Under the pieces are notes generated by a model that was not told where the DNA came from, ran no database searches, and was given only the letters and a program-made list of their open reading frames with translations. Below are positions 20,331 through 33,789 of a DNA stretch of 64,000 nucleotides, piece by piece; the stretch's first letter is position 1, and each line of letters starts with the position of its first letter. The position numbers were made by a program, and so were the translations under genes. This stretch comes from Temnothorax longispinosus. Its lineage: Eukaryota > Arthropoda > Insecta > Hymenoptera > Formicidae. The DNA lies in NCBI RefSeq assembly GCF_030848805.1, contig NC_092367.1, forward strand, positions 11,985,591 through 12,049,590, written 5' to 3'.

Positions 20331-22823
20331 TTGATCGTCTACCATTTTAAATTGACGAGTGCGATCAGCTTGAAAAAATTCCCAGACGTACTTGGAACAT
20401 TGTTAAATTAATTGATATAAATAAAAAGTGCCGTTGGAATTATTTACATATTTAAATAAATTAAAAAAAAAATTTTTTTTTGAATTTTTTAATTGTAATT
20501 GGAAAGGAAAAATATGAGAAAAATTTATGTATACATTTATAAATAACATTAATAATTGTTTTTAGTTTTATTTATTGTAAAAATAATCTGTGATGTGATA
20601 TAATATGACTAACAAGGAACCCCACAAAAATACCTTTTCGTTTAAATTTTGATGAGTTTTTATTATGTTATATTCTAGATCAAAATCAGGTACACATACT
20701 TTTTTATAGCTAGGTGCCTAATCGCATGTTTAAACGTAAACGTTTAAAGGCTAAAACATCCCTTTGCAAAAATTGGTATTTTTCTTTTGAAGCTAATATC
20801 ATTAAAATTATCAAAGATATAGAAAAGATTTTTTCAATAGAAGTAGAACAATTTTAAGAATACTTAAAGATAATGAGAAATAAATTATTTTTTTTTATTT
20901 TTTAAAATATCCCATCACTTAACATTGTTTCCAAATTTTTTAATTTTTTAATTCTTACCAAATCAAAAGTTATTTTATTGCGAATTCAACCACATATAAT
21001 AAAGTTATGTTAAAAAAAATCTTAATTAGTGAAGGTATTTTGAAAAATTTTCCTTATGCAAATAAATTATTAGAAATTGTCCGTGCGCGTATAAATGATC
21101 ATCTTGCTCCCTGCGATAACAATGTTCTCCGATCAGTGACGGTATTGCGGTTCTTAAACCGCACCTCTTAAACCATAACAGCCTCTGGGCGTTTAAGCCC
21201 TCAAACCGTTCTAATTGAGCTTCTTCCTTGTTACGGCGGAAGAGTTATCAGAAACAATGTCCGGGACAAAGAGAGAACAATTGAACGCTAACAAAGGCGC
21301 GTCCTCGCTTTGTCCACCGCGTGATCCGACTTCTTCGCTGGGCTCCTGCGGCTTGCCATTGTTCTGTTGGCGCTACTCGCGGATGTGATGTCGCGGTAAC
21401 AAATAACAAAGTGTCCAAAGGGGGTTTTCAGGATATTGAGGCGGCTAGTGGATGAAAGCGACGCACGGCTAACAGGAAATGCCGGAGCTGGAAAACGCAG
21501 GATATGAACACACACATATACATATAAAACAATATATCTGTTTTGATTTTGATTTACATTATTAAATATATCATAAATATTAAAAAAAATTTAACCTGTG
21601 GTCGGAAAAATCAAACATTGTTGCGAATACAATATGCAGATTTATTGTGGAGTACGTTTTAAATTTCTCTTTCCTCCTGTTTCGCTCTTGTTTTTGATTG
21701 AAGAAATTAACTGAGTATGAAATCTGTATTAACATACACTTTCCGACGCTTTATTTCTATCACCGTTACCCTCAACGCGCGTTCTCTATTTTCTACGATC
21801 GTATTTTATGGAGTTAATTTAATGAATCTCTCGCGCCAGAGAACTATCGCGGCAGACCAATTAAATACGCTTGCAAATTAATTAACCAGGAGTTTCTTTG
21901 CGAAGAGTTTTCCTACCTAATTTCTCGCGCGTAGAATAACGTGGAGCACAAAAGAAAAGAAATTTTCACCGAGGTCTCTCCTCGGTCGGAGGAAAAAAAA
22001 GCAGCAGTCTCCGCTACACCTATATATTTCATTTTACTTGAGCACCTTTGCGTACAGCAAAACATTTCAATTAATTATTCCGTAATTATAACACATGAGA
22101 AAGTAGTCATTACCCGTATTTTCGCATCGGTTACTCCAGAAACTTTTTTCCCTTCGCAGCGGCGTCGTCGCCCACCGTTACCCTTTTCCATCTTTACCGA
22201 CCTATTCAGAAGAATCATCTCCTTGTTACTTCCTCTTTCGCTATAATACTGACAGATTTTTCCAAGACTTTTTCACATCGCCGACATACGCAAACATGCG
22301 CGTATAAGACATGTAAAAAATTGTCATGCATTTTCTTTGTTCTAATTACCAGATAAACCAATTTTTTCTAAACGTAAGCGTTTTCTTTAGCCAAGACGGA
22401 TGATCGTTTTATTTGTGACTTATTAAATTCCTCAATGCACATGATTTGTTTGCGAGATTTTACATCAACCATTAAATTTCTTTCGCATTTATTTATTTCT
22501 GCATTGTGGTACACTTTTACGTCCGACCTCGAAGATATATTCATCATGCCCACCCTGCAGGCATTAATTATCCACGTGTCAGGGAATCACCGAGTGCAGG
22601 CACCGCAGCGTTACACAGAAGTAAACATTTTCAGAGACGTTATATGCACGCTCGACCTGGCTCTCCCACGAGTTTTTAGCTACGACTTGTATCTTACTAA
22701 CCAAATAAAGTAGGCTACAAAAATATATATAATGTTGGAAATTGTGAAATTGCACAAAAAAGCGATAATCTTTAATAAGAAATTGCAACATTATTAAAAT
22801 TAAATTTGGTAAAAGCGTTTGTA
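20331..22823. other. Intergenic; no gene recognised
   Basis: Strongly AT-rich to about 21050, then mixed composition. The frames present are short and unremarkable. Confidence 0.35.
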
Positions 22824-22827
22824 TTAA

Positions 22828-24011
22828 CCTATTAAGGCGACTATATAGAAGATCAGAATGACTAGAGGAATATCATTCTTGTTTTTGACAATATTTTGTG
22901 ACAAACTGAATAAATGTGCAAAAGTGAAATTTTGAGGTATATTTATACAATATATAAAGAGTAGAAAAATATATTTTTTATTAACAAAACCTCATATAAA
23001 TATACGATAGATATATCATATATGTTTATGGCTGAAATGTATTCCGCTTTTGTTTCAAAGTCGTTTTGCAATAATATCTCGGCTCTCGGTGGTTTGATCA
23101 GAGCAAATTTTAACTAGAAATCTTGAGGAGGCTTATCATTATTCGGTAAATCACCAAAAAAAATTGAATTAAAATTAACAAAATGGCAGCTATTATTAAG
23201 AAAAAAATTCTAACTTTTTAGTCCTTTTACAATAAAAAAATTAATATCTTAAAATGAAATATTTTTTTACGGGGTTATTCATGGTTTACCTGAGAGCCAA
23301 ATAAACAAACATTATTGCTTTAAAATTTTAAATCGATATAAAGATTAGTTTCGGAGAAATTACTATAAGAAGTTAAACAATAAAATTTAAAAAAAAATGC
23401 ATTTAAAATTTAAGTGTGGTTTACCCATCAATTAATGATATACTTTACATCAATTAAATTATGATGTACTTACACATCAATTAATGATATTTACATCCAT
23501 TATGATATACTTACTTACTTTAATTAATGATACTTACTTTATACAAAAGAGTGTTATAGTACTTTCGAAAAATAAAATTTAAACAAATAAAAAATCTGAC
23601 TCTCCAGTCTCCTTAAGTCCTAGGAGACTTCTTATACGCAATTTTCTCTTATAAATCTTTGCAACTCGAGTCCTAATCAAATATCTTAGATCATATAATT
23701 ATTGGTGTGTAGGAGTAAAAAAGAGTGTTGTTCTTTCTGAAAATCTAGTCGATGAGGTGGAATATCTGAAGAAAAAGATATAAAGTAAGTTGAAAGTGAG
23801 GATAAAAAGAGTAAGTAACCCCTGCTTTTTTATTGACAAATATTTAATTAATAAATGATTTTGTTTACTCTTTTAAATAGAACTTTTGTTATAAATTACT
23901 GGAATAATAATTATATCGATTTATTCGATCTAAAAATTTTGATTAGGACTTGAGTTAAAAGGATTTAAAATAGGAAAGCGCGTATATAGAAGCCTTCTAG
24001 GTTTTAATGGG
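22828..24011. mobile_element. Possible TTAA element, 1.18 kb
   Basis: TTAA at 22824-22827 is followed by CCTATTAAGGCGACTATATA, and the right end reversed reads CCCATTAAAACCTAGAAGGC, with TTAA at 24012-24015. The share of ends is short (CC(T/C)ATTAA) plus a common CTATATA word. An internal inverted pair around GAGTCCTAATCAAA (23668) and TTTGATTAGGACTTGAG (23938) is also present. No coding capacity. Confidence 0.4.
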
Positions 24012-24015
24012 TTAA

Positions 24016-24904
24016 TCTCTGTTAAATGGTTGACTACTGTGATTACGATGATATTAAAGAATCTTTAATAAAGATTGATGTAAGATGACTAACGTCAGTT
24101 GATTATTAAATGTAGAGTTGTTTTTTCACTACTTTTGGACATTTATTATTTTATGCAAACGCAACTCTGCCATTTTTCATAGGTATATGTATTTTAACCG
24201 GGAAAACCGACAGAAGAGTTACAAGGGTGGCGATTCACGAATATCGCTAGCCAGCCGGCGCTAACTTTTCAATCTCGGTCGAATAATTCGGTGGAAAGCC
24301 CGGGTTACTCGGCGGTGACGATCTGGCCTCTTATTGGCTCGCCGGCTTTCGCGCAAACCGTCTCTCTCTCTCTCTCTCTCTTTCTCCCCCCTTCGTTCCC
24401 TCCACTCCTGCATGTTCCTACTCACCATCGTGACGCACCACCCACTGATCCCTCCGGTCCTCGCTGCCTCCGTTGCCACTACCGTAGCTACCCTCCTCGC
24501 GCACTTAGCCCCGTGGTTAACTTCAATGAGCGGATAACAAGCCGCCCCTCGACTGCGCCCCTGTAATATTCGCTCGTATAAATGGACCCGTGGCTTTGTC
24601 AAATCAACTGTCGCTAGTAAACAAGCCACCCTCCGAACTTCGGCGCACTGATACACCACCGTTACCGCATGGGATCCTCGTTCTCCTCGCGCGCCACTGC
24701 CTCAGGCTTTCAGCCGCAAGATCTCTCCCTGATAACGTTAGTCTTAATCCATAATGGCAATCGTTATTCTTCGATGATATCAGTAAAATCTAGAGAATCT
24801 TGATAAAAGTATTTTTTAGACGCTCCTATAATTAAATATCGTAAAACTTATCGGGAGGATTAATAATATCGATTGTGTACTATCCATTGGTAGTATACTT
24901 TATC

Positions 24905-24910
<6 letters not shown>
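24016..24910. other. Intergenic; no gene recognised
   Basis: Includes a CT tract (24359-24384) in a GC-richer patch. A - strand frame of 132 codons (24261-24659) owes its charged stretch to this microsatellite and is not supported as a gene. Confidence 0.4.

Positions 24911-24966
<56 letters not shown>
24911..24966 (+). repeat. (GA)n microsatellite
   Basis: About 27 AG units, running into GATAGATAGATTGATTGATT at the LINE tail. Confidence 0.95.
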
Positions 24967-24969
<3 letters not shown>

Positions 24970-25976
24970 TAGATTGATTGATTGAATAAATTTATTATGC
25001 CCGAACATTTGCTAAAGGGCAAAATCAAAATCATAGATACATAGGTAAAAACGCAAGAACTTTGAATGCATTACAATATGCATTACAATATTGGATGCAT
25101 TACAATGAGCCATTGTAGTGCATCCAACATGCTTAAAACTAAACTAAACTAAACTAAACAAAAGAAAAGAATAAGCATGAACAAGATGTAACTAAGTGTA
25201 GATGACACGAATAAACTCGATTGCACAACTAAAATTGCACCGGTAGACGTATAATATAACCTTAACTAATATAACTACTAATGTATATATAACGCGACTA
25301 CTAATTTGTATAACCAGGTACTTAGTGATACTATTGCATTACGAAAATTGCACTGGCAGGCCACTAACCAGATTCAGTAGCGAATAAATGTAAACGGGGA
25401 GGTTTTTGAAGGATGGAAGGGAAGGTGCAGATGTTATGTTGATAGGAAGAGAATGCCAAAAGCGTATCGCAGAAGGACGAAAAGAGTTCCAATACGTTGC
25501 AGTTCTACAAAACGGTATGTTAAAAGTCAGAGACGAACCGAGAAGGCGGTCGGATCTCCTAAGCGATGAGTCAGGCGAAGTGAAGAGCTCGCTCAGGTAG
25601 GCAGGAGACTGTAAGAACAAGATACGATAAACCTGACAGCCTAGAAAGTACAGTCTCCTATTCTCAACCGAGAGCCAACCCAGTCGACGCCTGTAGGGCG
25701 TGACATGTTCATCACGTCTAAGATTAAAAATGTAGCGTACACAGCAGTTTACAAGTCTCTGCAACTTCATATTTAACTCATTGCTCAAACCGTCGTAAAC
25801 GAGGCAGCAGTAGTCCACGTGAGGTGTAATCAACGTCGTTACTAACTTAATTCTCAATTCGGTGGAAAGAGAGTTTCTGTTAAATTTCAATCTGTATAAC
25901 GCATAGTGCACTTTCTGCGATACGTGTGAAATGTGCTTTTTCCAGGACAGAGTAGGCGTAAAAATCACCCCTAAGT
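24967..25976 (-). mobile_element. 5'-truncated non-LTR retrotransposon
   Basis: The - strand encodes 209 residues of the end of a LINE reverse-transcriptase protein. It starts in the LGVIFTPTLSWKKHI segment that follows the RT fingers/palm, continues with LITPHVDYCCLVYDGL, MKLQRLVNCCVRYIFNLRRD and YRRRLGWLSVENRRLYF, and stops near 25339. About 370 bp of 3' UTR ends in AATAAATTTATTCAATCAAT then TCTATCTATC joining the (TC)n tract. The 5' end is cut exactly at another (CT)n tract (25979-26031). The catalytic RT motifs are missing because of the truncation. The clade (CR1/Jockey-like or similar) is uncertain. Confidence 0.8.
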
Positions 25977-25977
25977 T

Positions 25978-25978
<1 letters not shown>

Positions 25979-26031
<53 letters not shown>
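25979..26031 (+). repeat. (GA)n microsatellite
   Basis: About 24 GA units with two interruptions, abutting the truncated 5' side of the LINE. Confidence 0.95.
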
Positions 26032-26033
<2 letters not shown>

Positions 26034-29000
26034 TCTATCGTCTTCGAAGAGAAATATTTCTCGGATTATTAAATTTTTATTTCCTTTTTATTTATATTAT
26101 ATATTTATAGTTATTTTTGCAGTTTTATAACTATCTGAAATAAAACTTAATAAATTAAGGCATCTCGCTGTGCTTAATGCTGCCGATGACTACATTGACG
26201 CGATCTCGCTAGAAGAGAGCGAGATACTTTTCGTTTTCCAAGATTCCATGTGATCCGGTAGCCTGGATATTACCGTAAACGAGCCAATCAAGCACCTTTG
26301 TGACGACAATCGTTCCTTTGATTACTCGGCACTTTGCGCGAAAGCAAGAACGTTGGGTAATCGACGTGTTCAACGTCGTCCCGTTTCCCGACACCGAGAG
26401 AATGCGTTATGGAAATGTGAGCGCTGAATTTAATGATCCGAACATCATTACGAGTTTCTCATTTCGTCCAGTGTATTTTCTCAAGAATTCGAAAAAAAAG
26501 TAATTATAATTAAGATTAATAAACATTTCATAGCCTTTAAAGGTTCAACGAGATGCAACTTTGTGTAATCTCGATGTACAGCGTTATTCAATTTTCTTAA
26601 ACGCAAATGTAAGGATTGCGCGTTAATTGTATCCAAATGCCGGAATAGAGATTCTCCTTCGCGAAGGAAGTTACCGTTGCGATCACGAAAATCGCGTATT
26701 CGCTATGGAAACGCGCTCGCCAAACTCAAAAGTAGCCATGGGGCTAGAGTACGGTTCTACGAGGCACTGAAGAGTCCGCAGTTGTAGGAGGAACAAACAG
26801 GAGCGCCTTTCAATCGTAATTGGAACCGCAGGGGCCTGACCATCGTCCGTGTTCAAGCACTCCTTTTCCCATAACCATCATTCTTCGAGAGTGTCTCCTT
26901 CTCTCTTAAAAAAATACTCCGCATATAAAATAGTGTCGAATAATATTATATGTATATCGAACGGTACTCACGAGAAGATAACGCGCTCTAATTGTAAGAA
27001 AGTCAACGCGTCGTTATTTGCGAACGTTTAATCACTTTGCATCGTGACTCTATCGTCTTTAATAATATTATTTAATCTCGGATTTTATTTAACAAATATA
27101 AGTTAGCAACAGAATAGGAAAAATTACACTATAATATATACGTTAATTAATTTTAAATAAGTATCGAATTAACTTGTGAATCCTGATCGACGCGAGTTGA
27201 GCGCGAGTCGCTTTTTTAATCACTCCTTTCTCGCGGTGTTTAAAAAAACAATATTGTCATTTTGAAATCCGAGGGCTTTGTGTTCCTCCATGAAAGCGGA
27301 ACGGACCGGACGGTGCCGCTTCATACGGAAACTTCACCTCGGCAGTTATATTCACACGCGCGGTCGCACATCAATGGATCTCGCTCGCGCCTGCCGCGAT
27401 TGTTAACGATTTCGAGATCCTCCACATTGCGACTCGATGGTCGCCGCCCGCCATCCCCCGTTGCCGCTTCTGTTCTAAATCGCTCCGGCATAATTCTCAT
27501 CGTAGTTCTTTATCTGTATTTAACTATTCATCAAGATAATCCGAAACTATTACTACCATTACTATTATATGAATACGCCAGACATCTCTCGTCACAGAGT
27601 GATTTCGTCACTAATGTATTAGAGTGATTGCGATAGTCAGTCCAAAAGAGAGAGTTGTCACTCAAATTTGTGTAAATACGCTCATAAAGTATAGGAGTGA
27701 ATTTTTTACTCAAATTTTTAGAGCGGCTACTCTACCGGATACGATCTCACTCTAAAGCTATATAATGAATCACGATGCACTAAAGATCGACTGATAAATA
27801 ATTCTAACAAAGTTTTCCACTTAAAATTGTAAAGTGACATAATTCACTCCTATGGACTATGGACACTGATCTACACTCGAAAAGAGTTCCCTTTCACTCA
27901 AATGGAATGCGATTTCATCATATATAGAGCGCAATTTTACTCTTTTTTAGAGTGGCGAATCGCTCTAATTGTAAGTGCACATCAGGCTCAATTTCTACTT
28001 TTCGTTACACTTGCATTTCACTCGTTTTGAGTAATATTTCACTCTTCGACTTTTAAAGAGATTTAAGTCTTCAGTCGATCAAGCGTCGCATTTCGCGCAT
28101 ATCTAGAAAAAAAGAACCAGATAGATTCTGTAAATATAGGTTATTTCGGTATAATTGTACATTTCATAATTTTAAAAATCCTAAAAATGTTTTTCAAAAA
28201 AGTATGAAAATTAGAAAATTGCATTAAATAAAAAGGGGAAATATGATAAACGTTTTAAAAAGTTAAACATTTTTAAATCCACCAAGATAATAGAAGATAT
28301 TTAAATGTGAATATTTAATTAAAAATAAAAAAATTTATGCAAGAAATATGGCGCCGCTAGATCTCAAAATATAATAAGATAATGATAATGATTATATATA
28401 TCAATCAGAGAGTAAATCTCAGCGTAACACGTCATATTAAAATTTATCGAACGTCTAAATACGTCTAATTTACTTATTTGATCGACCCTCGTGCGATCAC
28501 GGAAGTGATTTCTCACCGATGAAATCCCATTTGTGCAACACAAATTTGTGGAGAAGCGAAACGGGACGGGGGGGGGGTGGATATCCCCCGAGATCTCGAA
28601 TCCCACGAGGGAGCAAACGTTACAAATTGCCGATAACGATCAGTCAGCGGGAGAGATGATTCGTAGCTAATTCCATACGAACCGCCCCGCGCTCTTATTA
28701 TCATTAATTTGCCTTCATCCAGGATAGGATAAATGCGATAAACTGTTTCTGTGCGGTACTCCTCTCATACGCACGTATAAAGTTCTTCCATAAAGAAGCA
28801 TCCTATAAATAACCGTAATTACATATGATGTTTATAAATCATACGATTGTTTAGAAATCGTTTCGAGAGCTATATTTTATCTTCGGCTTAACTTTATTGA
28901 ATAGCATTCGACGGAAATACAAACACATGGCGATATAAATAATTCGGTAAATGTACAAAGTTTCGAAAAAAAATGTACCAAAATTTGAAAAATGGTATAT

Positions 29001-32000
29001 TGTTCCGAAAATTCATAATTTCGAAATATGAAAAATGAGACAATGTCCCAAAAAATTATAGTCCAAAATGAACATATCGAGATAGCGTCGATATTCAATA
29101 GAGAGAGTAAATAAAGTATACTCAGGAAAACGCAATCTTAAAATTAATTAAGTGAATTTCTTTGTTCCAATTTGCGCAATTCTCTACAAATTTAAATAAA
29201 AGCTAGGATTATTTATTATTTCTAATAAACGAAGTAAATATGGAGTAATTTTCTTCATGTATATATTTCTGTTAAAAAAAGATATTATATAAAAAATACT
29301 GGTTTACCTCAAATATTTATTTTTGACAATTATTGGGGACGTCTTTCGTGTCCCCCGATCGGTTTGATCGTCACGACGTGATGGCTTAACGGTGATCGAC
29401 GTTGTTACTTTCGCGCCAACTCGAACTTTGGCAAGCCCTTTGTTTTTCACGGCCTCGACGATCCTTCTGGCATGCATTTATTCCAGCATTTCGCCCTTTT
29501 TTCAGCACTCATGAAGAAGCCGTCTGGCCGCTTTGCTGCCCCTTGATCCCGCATATGTTAAACTTAATGAATTCCGAAACGTGCGCGTCAATCTCGGCTT
29601 GCTTCGAAGCCGAAGGGTCTCTCGTTCCTGGTAGCGCGACACCGTCATTGCCGTTGCTATTGAAACGTCGTCGACGTCGCTCGGCGTCAGTTTTTGCATC
29701 GGCCACGCAACGTTACGTTAGCATGATACTTTATGCAATGCCACGCGGCGTTATACTCGCCGAAAAATTCAAGGATAGGGCGAGATATGCACTCTGCCGT
29801 CGCTGACTCTACCACTTGCATCAAGGTGAGCTCGCGTGAATGATCAGAATTAATTGGTACTTAATTAATGCTAACGTATTGGTCCTGCAGAATTTGCAGC
29901 TCGCCAAGTGTGGTAAAGTCAGCAAAATGATAGCGAATTTTTATATTCTTTTCTACGTATATATATCTTATAAGGTTTTACTTAATCTCTTCTTTTAGTA
30001 GCAATAATCACAGATCTGAATTATTTAAAGCTAAATAACAAAATTGAATCGAAGCAGAATAAAATGAATAAAGTCTATTCACTTGTCACAGACTATAAAC
30101 TTGGCGCAAGGTGCAGATGTACATTGGATAAATCTCAGATCAAAACTATCATATCATAGGTATCTGCTCTTGGAAATGCTCACAAAAGAAGGACACAAAA
30201 AGAAGGACTAAATCTTGTCTAAAATACGAAGGTAATTGATCATGAGTATTTTTCTATTAGAGCAAAATTTAAGAGCAATTCTGTTACTTAAAGAAAGAAA
30301 TTGAAATATAGAAGAAAGGGAATAAACGCATTAAAGAAGGAAACGTTAAACGTCGTGGCGATTGTAACATTCACAAATAAATGAGGTGGGGATAGTTGAT
30401 TAGTTAAAGAATATTACTGCCACTTTTCTGCTCAGTTCATTCAGAACTATCAACTGATGAGAGCATTGGTAAAGGTTGAAACTGATATTGAGAATATCAG
30501 GAAGTCTATACTCTATACTGCATGAACAAAGAATGAAATTGCACATATTGAAAGAAGAATAAGAAAACTATATAATAAAAAGAAGAAAAAGAAGTTGAAT
30601 TGAAAGTAATTTTGAGATATGTATTTTGCCAGAAAAATGAATAGTCCCTTAATCTATTTTTTTTTATCATTGTCCTACATTTTCTCAGTGCTTTAATAGC
30701 AAAGCTTTCATGATTATATTAATTTTGAGAAAATTTGTGTTAAATTGTTAAACAGGCTTCTAATTTATTAAACGAGTGACTAAATGAGACAAATGTGATT
30801 TCCTGTTTCCTCTCTACTTATTTCACTTTGCCTTGAACGAAGAACGAACCTCGAACAACACTCTTTGAAGAAAATTTTCTATCTACCTTCTTTATTATCA
30901 CATATCATGAAGATGCTAATAGCTTACGACTTTTTCAAATTTTTCTTAACTTCCGTAGCATGGTGGCAAACCCATTAAATTTACTGGCAATTAATCAATT
31001 TTGTAAAGATTCTAATTCGCGAAGTCTCACAATAAAACAAATTATTAAAATAAAGACAATAAAGAAATTCTGCCCTCTCTTTTTACAATATCCATGTATA
31101 TGTATACGCCCCGTTTGGTTGAGTAGAAAACGCGCAGCCTTATATACAAGCGCAGTTCTTATTATCTATGGTTTCGATAATGAGGGAGATGGGGTTTCGT
31201 TTTCACATATGTCTTCCACGAAACTCTCGACGTGGCATTCGTTGGGTACTTGCAAACCGCACGTAGCTTTATCTCCCGTACTTGGCGACGCCGCTGTATG
31301 CCGCTGAATTCATCTCGGATAATTTCGCGACGCGGCGTCGAAACGTACACAGACTTACGCGGCCCCACAGACATTGGCAAATACTTAAAAAAGGTAAGCG
31401 CAGCGAAGAGAGAAACGACGACGAGAGGCTGGCTTGGATGCGAGGAGTACAGAATCCAGAGCGATTGCATGTGTGATACACGTACGTATTTACGCTTGCA
31501 AACTTCTGCTTTCGGCGAACCGGCAAAATGAGGCATGGGAGAAAAGAGGGAAAGGAATTTGCAAACTGTAAAGGACGCGATGCACGTTATACACGCTGTG
31601 TTATCCCCTAGGACGCGAAACTAATTTCGCCCTAATGCAAAAATCCCTAATTTTAAATCTTCGACCGTTGCATTTCACGCCTAAAATATCTTTCTTCATT
31701 TTTATTAAATAAAAAAAATTACGGTTTCGTGTAAGGTAGGGATTCCGGTTGAATCCGGTTTCCGTGAAGTTTTATCTAGCCCGCTAAGAAATTTCTACAT
31801 TAAATATAACTATTTTCACATCCAATAACTGTGTAATTATTGTTACAAAAATTAATTTAAACGCAAATTAAAACATAACTATTCGAAGAGGGCATAATTA
31901 AGATGCATAATTAAATTTTTGTGTGCGAAAATATTTTGAAGACTGCAAGATCAACTTATTTTTTTTAATTAGAATACAATAACTTTTTATAGTGGAATTG

Positions 32001-32189
32001 TAGCAAACTTTACGCTGACAACAGTTAATTGATTGATTGAGCGTGCAAATGTTAGTGGAAAGGAAAAAAATTAAAAATATAAAAAATCCCTTTTTACAAA
32101 ATATATTTAAAACGATATTCATTTTTCATGTCCCGCTCACAATTACTTTAATAGCAAAAAATACATTAAACAGAAAATTTCCAAACCGA
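26032..32189. other. Intergenic; no gene recognised
   Basis: Mostly AT-rich, apparently single-copy DNA. GC-richer patches at about 26600-26850, 27180-27480, 29340-29830 and 31150-31560 carry overlapping frames of 60-134 codons on both strands (for example 29402-29806 on +, 31162-31536 on -). None shows a recognisable domain. Between 27590 and 28060 many short CACTC/GAGTG words occur on both strands. This lies upstream of the homeobox gene and may include its regulatory DNA. Confidence 0.35.
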
Positions 32190-32465
32190 TGAGTGGAACA
32201 AGATAGTCTCGTCCAGATTTTTCCAGCACAATCGCTTGACTTAACTCCAATAGACTTCTTTTTATGGAGACATCTAAAAAATGTAGTTTATAAGAAGATT
32301 CCAACTACAGTCGAAAACATGAAATAGAGGATCACAGCTGCATGTGCTGTAGTATCTTCGAATACATTGGCAGCAGTATGTCGATCATTGGTACATCATA
32401 TTCAGAAGTATCATGATGAGTTTTGGTTCATCGGTTCGGTCGACGTTGCGTCGAACTTTTATAAT
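32190..32465 (+). pseudogene. Tc1/mariner-type transposase C-terminal remnant
   Basis: The + strand translates as QIFPAQSLDLTPIDFFLW, then HLKNVVYKKIPTTVENMK and, after an in-frame stop, RITAACAVVSSNTL and LVHHIQKYHDEF. The segment (S)LDLTPIDFFLW corresponds to the P-(R/Q)SPDLTPLDFFLW region around the last catalytic Asp in mariner-type transposases, followed by the usual K-VY linker. A stop codon interrupts it and no upstream part of the nuclease is readable, so this is a decayed fragment. Confidence 0.65.
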
Positions 32466-33719
32466 ATATAAAAGCATTTTTAAACAAAGATATTTTGCTT
32501 CTATTCTCCAAAAATAAAACTTATCCAGCCCCCGGTCATTACAAAGATTTTAATATGGCTCTCCTTAATAGGAAAGGTTGAAAACCTCTATTGTAAGATA
32601 ATATTTTTCTTCGTGTATCCTTTTCAATTTTAAAATTCGTTATATGTTATTATATCGGTAACAAAATATCTCACATGTAAATATTCCTTCATCTTCCGTG
32701 CATATCATATTCCGCGAAGGATAGGACGGTAAAAGATTTTTCATAGCTCATATTAATATTGAATAATGCTGGTTTCTACGAACATTTTCAGAATTTATTA
32801 TGTCTCGCTCCAGAGCCGCATCTTCTTGGAGCTTTTCGTAATGAAGCCAACAAGCGCGAGCAACGAGACGACCGAGCCCGACAACAGCGGAAACTCAGCA
32901 AGCATCCGCCTTTCAAGCACTGAAATCATAGAAACCAGCTATACATTGTACGCTCGCAGAAAAGTTTCACATTCAATTTATTCCTCCCGTTTCGCAGTAA
33001 TCGCTCGCCAATGACTTCTTCTCCCCATCTGCATCTGCTACCGTCTCTTTTTCCGCATACCTCTCCATCTCACTCTCTAGTTTCCACCGCCCCTTGCACC
33101 TTTACCTGGATCCACTTAAATCGAAGCATGCACCGAGTTACCGGATCGCGAGCGTGGGGAGGACCCAACTGTAGAATCTTCCGACCAATAGCAACGCCAG
33201 GGTTTCACTTTCTCACCCCCGTGTCCCAGTCTCCGCGAACCAATCGGGTGAAGCGTGCCGGTCTCGTGGTGGAGTGAGAATGGCGCTTCCACCCCCAAAA
33301 TGGCTGCGAAATCGCGCAGGCATTAGGCAGCCCGTTCAAAATAAACGGGCGGATTAATTCGAGGGGGTCGCGGGAGCGGCGTGGAGGGTACGCGAGCGCG
33401 TATCACCTCCTTTCGACTTGCAGACTCTCGGTACGTGTGTCTCCACCCCCGCGATAGTTGGCGGCGGCGATAAGGATGACGAGAGATGGTACTGGGGTTC
33501 GGGGACCAGGTTTCCGGTCAGCCGCAGTGGCCGTCGGTGACGCAGAATGACGCCGAGCGTCCGTACGATAGCATGAAAGTCGCGGATTTTTTTGCGGCGC
33601 GAGTGTGTTCACACAATTCGTGCTGAATTGTCGCCGATGATTACCGTCGCTTCGTCAGGGAGAATACAATTTCAATAAACAATCGTGAACGTTGCGAGTG
33701 CACCGCTTCTTTGACGGTG
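32466..33719 (+). promoter_or_regulatory. Presumed promoter and 5' UTR region of homeobox gene
   Basis: Sequence becomes clearly richer in G, C and CpG from about 33080 to 33620, then leads directly into the start codon at 33720. The island contains CCGTTCAAAATAAACGGG (an inverted repeat) near 33330. There is no obvious TATA box at a set distance. The frames here (for example 32766-33014, 33011-33277) look non-coding. The promoter role is inferred only from position and composition. Confidence 0.35.
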
Positions 33720-33789
33720 ATGATGCAGGAGCACAAATCTTTCCTGATCAGAGATCTTCTAGGAGATGTATTGGCTGATCGAGTTCAAG
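33720..33789 (+). CDS. Homeobox gene coding exon 1
   Basis: Two adjacent ATGs (33720, 33723) precede QEHKSFLIRDLLGDVL. The donor is CAAG|GTATCT after 33789, leaving one base of a split codon. The EH1-like motif and the exact phase match to the acceptor 5.6 kb away support this exon, even though the frame stays open to 33992 past the donor. Confidence 0.8.

Noticed and set aside
24261..24659. 132-codon - strand frame
   Set aside because: Its charged stretch comes from a CT microsatellite and no domain is recognisable.
29402..29806. 134-codon + strand frame in a GC-richer patch
   Set aside because: No recognisable domain; overlapping frames are open on both strands, as expected from composition.
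31162..31536. 124-codon - strand frame with overlapping + frames
   Set aside because: All frames around 31.2-31.5 kb are open because of composition; no motif or splice pattern supports one.
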